Shown here: positions 62,001 to 64,000 of the stretch, piece after piece
Layout: each line of letters opens with the position of its first letter
How positions within the stretch are numbered: the stretch's first letter is position 1
Origin: UKL13-3 sp044353855
Lineage (GTDB): Bacteria > Bacteroidota > Bacteroidia > UKL13-3
Direction of reading: 5' to 3'
Length of the DNA stretch: 64,000 bases
NCBI GenBank assembly: GCA_044353855.1
Contig: JBILBF010000001.1
Coordinates: forward strand, 62,001 to 126,000
Position numbers and translations under genes: made by a program
The notes under the pieces: generated by a model
Databases searched by the model: none
Seen by the model: only the letters and a program-made list of their open reading frames with translations
Told to the model about the DNA's origin: nothing

Positions 62001-64000
62001 ACCACTTGTAGAGGCTAATATTCCGCCCAATTGGAATGTTCCCATTGCTAACGTTGCTGATGATATCACATGTAATTCTCCATTAACATTAAACCCGCCA
62101 ATATTAACTGTTTTAATCGATCCCAATGAAATACTAAAATTATAAAATGTTTGACCGCCACACACAAAACTTTGTGAGCCTGTCCCGTTCAATACAAAAT
62201 TAGAAGTTCCTGGAGTATATATTCCTGCTCCTGCAGTAAATGTGCCTGATACTCTAATACTATCTATTGATGATAATACCCTATCGCCTCCTGTTAAATC
62301 AAGCGCAACATATTGCCCGTTTACAATTGTTTGGGAAGAAGCACTATTGTATGCAACAGTTTGTGTCCAAGTTTTCCCTGCGGGTAATGGAGTTGCAGTT
62401 GTATTTCCTGTTTGTATTGAACCATTACTTGCATTCGTAAATGAACCAGAAAGTTCAAAAACGTTCATATTAAAAATAGCAGTTGTTACGGTTAAAACGT
62501 CATTAACCTCAATATTTCCTTCTGCAGGTTTGGTACCACTACCAATAACGGATAAGTTTTGGTATGTACCTGCCATAATAGTTTGATTTCCAGCGGCAAA
62601 ATAGGTCACCGTTTGTGTCCAGGTAACTCCTGATGGTAAAGGCGTTGCTGAGGTATTTGCAGTTGAAATCGTTCCAACTCCTACATTGGTGAATCCTCCA
62701 CTCAAAGTAAAAGTTGACATCGCCAAAATAGTCGTTGCAGTTCCGATTGAGCTAAGGGTATTATTGACAATAATATTTCCTCGGGCGGTTTTGGTTCCGG
62801 CTGTTGAGATGGTCAGATTTTCGTAAGTTCCACCAGATACGTTTGAAGTAGCAGCTGCATAATTTACGGTTTGGGTCCATGTTTTACCAGAAGGTATCGG
62901 CAACAATGATGTATTAAAAGTGGAGATTGTGCCCGATCCTGCAATTGAGGTTAGTGATCCAGAAAGCGGGAAAGTTGTCATTGCTAATGTTCTTCCTGAA
63001 GGGACATTCAATTCCCCATCAACATTAAATCCTGCTGATGCTATCCTTTTAGTTGTTCCTAAAATAATAGCAAAATTATTAAAGGTTTGTCCACCTGCAT
63101 TAATTATTTGTGTTGTTGTTCCATTTAATGCAACAGTTGAACCTGTAGATGTAAAAACTCCAGCTCCAGTTGTGAAGGTTCCTGAAATTTTGATGGTATC
63201 GGAAGATGATAACGTTCTGTCGCCACCCGTTAAATTTAAATTAGTGTAAATAGCATTGACAACTGTTTGATTACTTCCGCCATTGTATTCAATTGTCCCT
63301 GCGTAAGTTTTTGTTGCAATTAAAGGTGTTGCCGAAGTATTTTGTGTACGAATAGTTCCTGTGTTGGTAATAGTTGTTGTTGACAACAACTGAAAGGTTA
63401 CCAAATCAAGAATAGTTGATGCAGCAGTAGTTAGTGTTCCAGTAACTGTTAAATTAGCAGTAACTGATTTTACAAAACTTCCTCCACCTGAAACGGAAAG
63501 ATTGGTGTATGTTCCATCAACAATCGTTTGATTACCTGCAGCCGAGTAACTAACTGTTCCGGGCCACGTTTTACCCGAAGGGAAAGGTGTTGCAGAGGTA
63601 TTTGCAGTTGAAATCGTTCCAACTCCTACATTGGTGAATCCTCCACTCAAAGTAAAAGTTGACATCGCCAAAATAGTCGCTGCAGTTCCGATTGAGTTAA
63701 GGGTATTATTAACAATAATATTTCCTCGGGCGGTTTTGGTTCCGGCTGTTGTAATGGTCAGATTTTCGTAAGTTCCACCAGATACGTTTGAAGTAGCAGC
63801 TGCATAATTTACGGTTTGGGTCCATGTTTTACCAGAAGGTATCGGCAACAAGGATGTATTAAAAGTAGAGATTGTGCCCGATCCTGCAATTGAGGTTAGT
63901 GATCCAGAAAGCAGGAAAGTTGTCATTGCTAATGTATTATTTACCCCAACGTTTAAAGCCCCATTAACAGAAATATTTCCCGAAGCAGATTTGGTTCTTG
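59010..64000 (-). CDS. Second giant secreted beta-strand-repeat protein with T9SS sorting domain (partial, N-terminus outside window)
   Basis: The frame is open to the right edge, so at least 1663 residues are present and the signal peptide is not seen. The N-terminal two thirds is built of imperfect repeats of about 86 residues. Typical phrases are T-F-x-L-S-G, G-T-I-S-T-x-N-T, P-S-G-K-T-W, Q-T-I-V-x-G-T-Y and a G-N-I-x-V-N-x-T-L closing line; some units are longer. This is the pattern of a beta-helix. A non-repeat domain follows (about 60000-61000), then the S-L-P-V-N-L-I-A-F-S-A linker with F-D-I-E-R-S, and a sorting domain ending F-K-V-L-K-D. It is probably a surface or matrix protein; its partner is unknown. 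A 341-bp segment is duplicated almost exactly. Confidence 0.9.
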   Translation of the reverse strand, partial: RTKSASGNISVNGALNVGVNNTLAMTTFLLSGSLTSIAGSGTISTFNTSLLPIPSGKTWTQTVNYAAATSNVSGGTYENLTITTAGTKTARGNIIVNNTLNSIGTAATILAMSTFTLSGGFTNVGVGTISTANTSATPFPSGKTWPGTVSYSAAGNQTIVDGTYTNLSVSGGGSFVKSVTANLTVTGTLTTAASTILDLVTFQLLSTTTITNTGTIRTQNTSATPLIATKTYAGTIEYNGGSNQTVVNAIYTNLNLTGGDRTLSSSDTIKISGTFTTGAGVFTSTGSTVALNGTTTQIINAGGQTFNNFAIILGTTKRIASAGFNVDGELNVPSGRTLAMTTFPLSGSLTSIAGSGTISTFNTSLLPIPSGKTWTQTVNYAAATSNVSGGTYENLTISTAGTKTARGNIIVNNTLSSIGTATTILAMSTFTLSGGFTNVGVGTISTANTSATPLPSGVTWTQTVTYFAAGNQTIMAGTYQNLSVIGSGTKPAEGNIEVNDVLTVTTAIFNMNVFELSGSFTNASNGSIQTGNTTATPLPAGKTWTQTVAYNSASSQTIVNGQYVALDLTGGDRVLSSIDSIRVSGTFTAGAGIYTPGTSNFVLNGTGSQSFVCGGQTFYNFSISLGSIKTVNIGGFNVNGELHVISSATLAMGTFQLGGILASTSGTGSVTTTHTGASPLPNGVTWAPSVTYSAATQNVALGIYNNLTITTTGNKTALGDITVNGTLNVSATLDMSTFLLDGTLSTISGVGTITTWNTTATPIPSGKDWTQNITYSSASAQTVVDGTYNLDLNVAGGNRTFSNLGNINIGRTFTANTGAAVYTTTGSTIVFTSAAAQTITLAANFPFNNVSFTGGNTKTIGVSIFVNGVINIASGNTLNIVANTLSGATLTTSGAGLLRTQSVSATPIPSAKTWSFRLQFDANGNQTIPIGTYSGGLYGKATSGIRTRTLAGVITVGDTLSITTTFAILVLNGNTLVLNGIINPAETGTITGSAASSITIGSNPDDAGTLNMTQTSTDTRSLNNLTVSRASGADAIILGNELRLIGVLTLTDGTLAANGNLVFVSSAIATSAQLDVVTGTGNVSGNVVVQRFIDGQPVSTNERWRFLASSVTTSNGIDDNWQKQVLITGAGTGGTLCPAITANSNGFDPTPSNRSSFYTRNAATDTWLALPNTNATELQTGIGYRVFYRGSRLQNCDSIFAGTLNPSDTTLVATGTLAIGTQILTGGAAANRYSLVGNPFQATIDLESPGISFTNLSSTISTFRPNTAIGTYGYYTIGGIAVNGMSRYISPGQSFWIQTVVAAASSMSIAESAKTVAQGGYAFFKTQPAEQNVLRIKLFKSSSTDYLDEVAVVQKANANWSYNVAEEAMKIGFSTDQMQLYTPDDSTKYAICVVPGFDVLHNRINIDAKTIVGNDYSINFTGVTSFDATLGFTLYDSYLGKTQDLRVNPVYSFATPDAASILATRFYILFDPNATSLPVNLIAFSAERTSQNQTALTWKTASEQGSDRFDIERSVDAKTFVKIGTTKAAKQSSKVVNYMFTDISPVLTSTNYYRLKQVDANGAFAYSQLVSVSYKQAPTLSAANVSVYPVPANDVLVVEVKDKQLLQNATIKMYDLFGKELSLPIEYVTGKWTIQTTELNKGMYIVTLLNNGAITQFKVLKD
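62650..62990 (-). repeat. 341-bp direct repeat, copy A, inside the giant T9SS gene
   Basis: This stretch matches 63595-63935 with about eight differences by eye. The offset is 945 bases, exactly 315 codons, so the reading frame is kept. Confidence 0.9.
63595..63935 (-). repeat. 341-bp direct repeat, copy B, inside the giant T9SS gene
   Basis: This is the partner of 62650-62990. Other repeat units in the gene are far more diverged at DNA level, so this pair looks recent. Confidence 0.9.

Noticed and set aside
59010..64000. Regular spaced repeats on the minus strand that might suggest a CRISPR array or satellite
   Set aside because: The repeats are in frame, encode beta-strand units of about 86 residues, are diverged at DNA level, and have no spacer structure.
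1..64000. Search for a defence system, prophage, integrative element or transposon
   Set aside because: All clear genes have housekeeping, metabolic or envelope functions. No integrase, transposase, toxin-antitoxin pair, nuclease-helicase defence cluster or attachment site was seen.

Overview
This AT-rich window comes from a member of the Bacteroidota. The evidence is consistent across the window: three proteins carry a type IX secretion (T9SS) C-terminal sorting domain, there are PorV- and PorE-like proteins, and family-restricted genes such as DUF1573, DUF3127, DUF4270, DUF4293 and type III glutamine synthetase are present. Promoters look like TAnnTTTG -7 boxes, exported proteins expose Gln after the signal peptide, and no Shine-Dalgarno signals stand out. 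The gene set suits an aerobic, free-living relative of Chitinophagales or Sphingobacteriales, but the order cannot be fixed from this window. I saw no tRNA, rRNA, CRISPR array, transposase, integrase or phage gene.

Layout. 1-352 is the end of rodA. 611-9997 is a giant T9SS-exported repeat protein. 10150-13011 holds a DEAD-box RNA helicase and a small envelope protein. On the minus strand, 13012-15257 holds panC followed by a LutB-like Fe-S protein. Divergent from these is a plus-strand operon-like run (15374-20448): a degenerate glycogen-synthase-like protein, a DUF4270 lipoprotein, DAHP synthase and glmS. 20544-28409 is mixed housekeeping: a hypothetical gene, Mn-type SOD, a DUF308 membrane protein, tadA, aspS, a SpmA-SpmB-type membrane protein, a DUF3127 protein with an SSB-like tail, and cysS. 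28558-38579 holds a glutaminyl-cyclase/M28 lipoprotein, a fused 2-oxo-acid dehydrogenase E1, two DUF1573 proteins, alanine dehydrogenase, an alpha/beta-hydrolase lacking its nucleophile, and sucA.

38648-40911 (minus) is a coupled pair: a PorV/PorQ-family barrel and an NHL-propeller lipoprotein. 41021-49682 holds lnt, a thiolase, DUF4293, thiL, ruvX, def, a long-chain acyl-CoA ligase and a barrel-like protein. 49684-53732 (minus) is a run of a degenerate 3-hydroxyacyl-CoA-dehydrogenase-like protein, a T9SS-exported M1 aminopeptidase and an M28 peptidase. 53777-58612 holds ridA, type III glutamine synthetase and a PorE-like OmpA protein. 59010-64000 (minus, running off the window) is a second giant T9SS repeat protein with a recent internal duplication.

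The genes join up at several points. PorE-like and PorV-like proteins are secretion or outer-membrane parts, and three T9SS cargo proteins lie in the same window. Lnt serves the four predicted lipoproteins. The glutaminyl cyclase could cap the N-terminal Gln left on the nine predicted signal-peptidase-I products here. I found no clear, wholly new multi-gene system. The observations most worth following are the tight promoter-to-start spacing, the Gln-after-signal pattern with its cyclase, the SSB-like tail, three apparent pseudoenzymes, and the repeat expansion in the giant secreted proteins.
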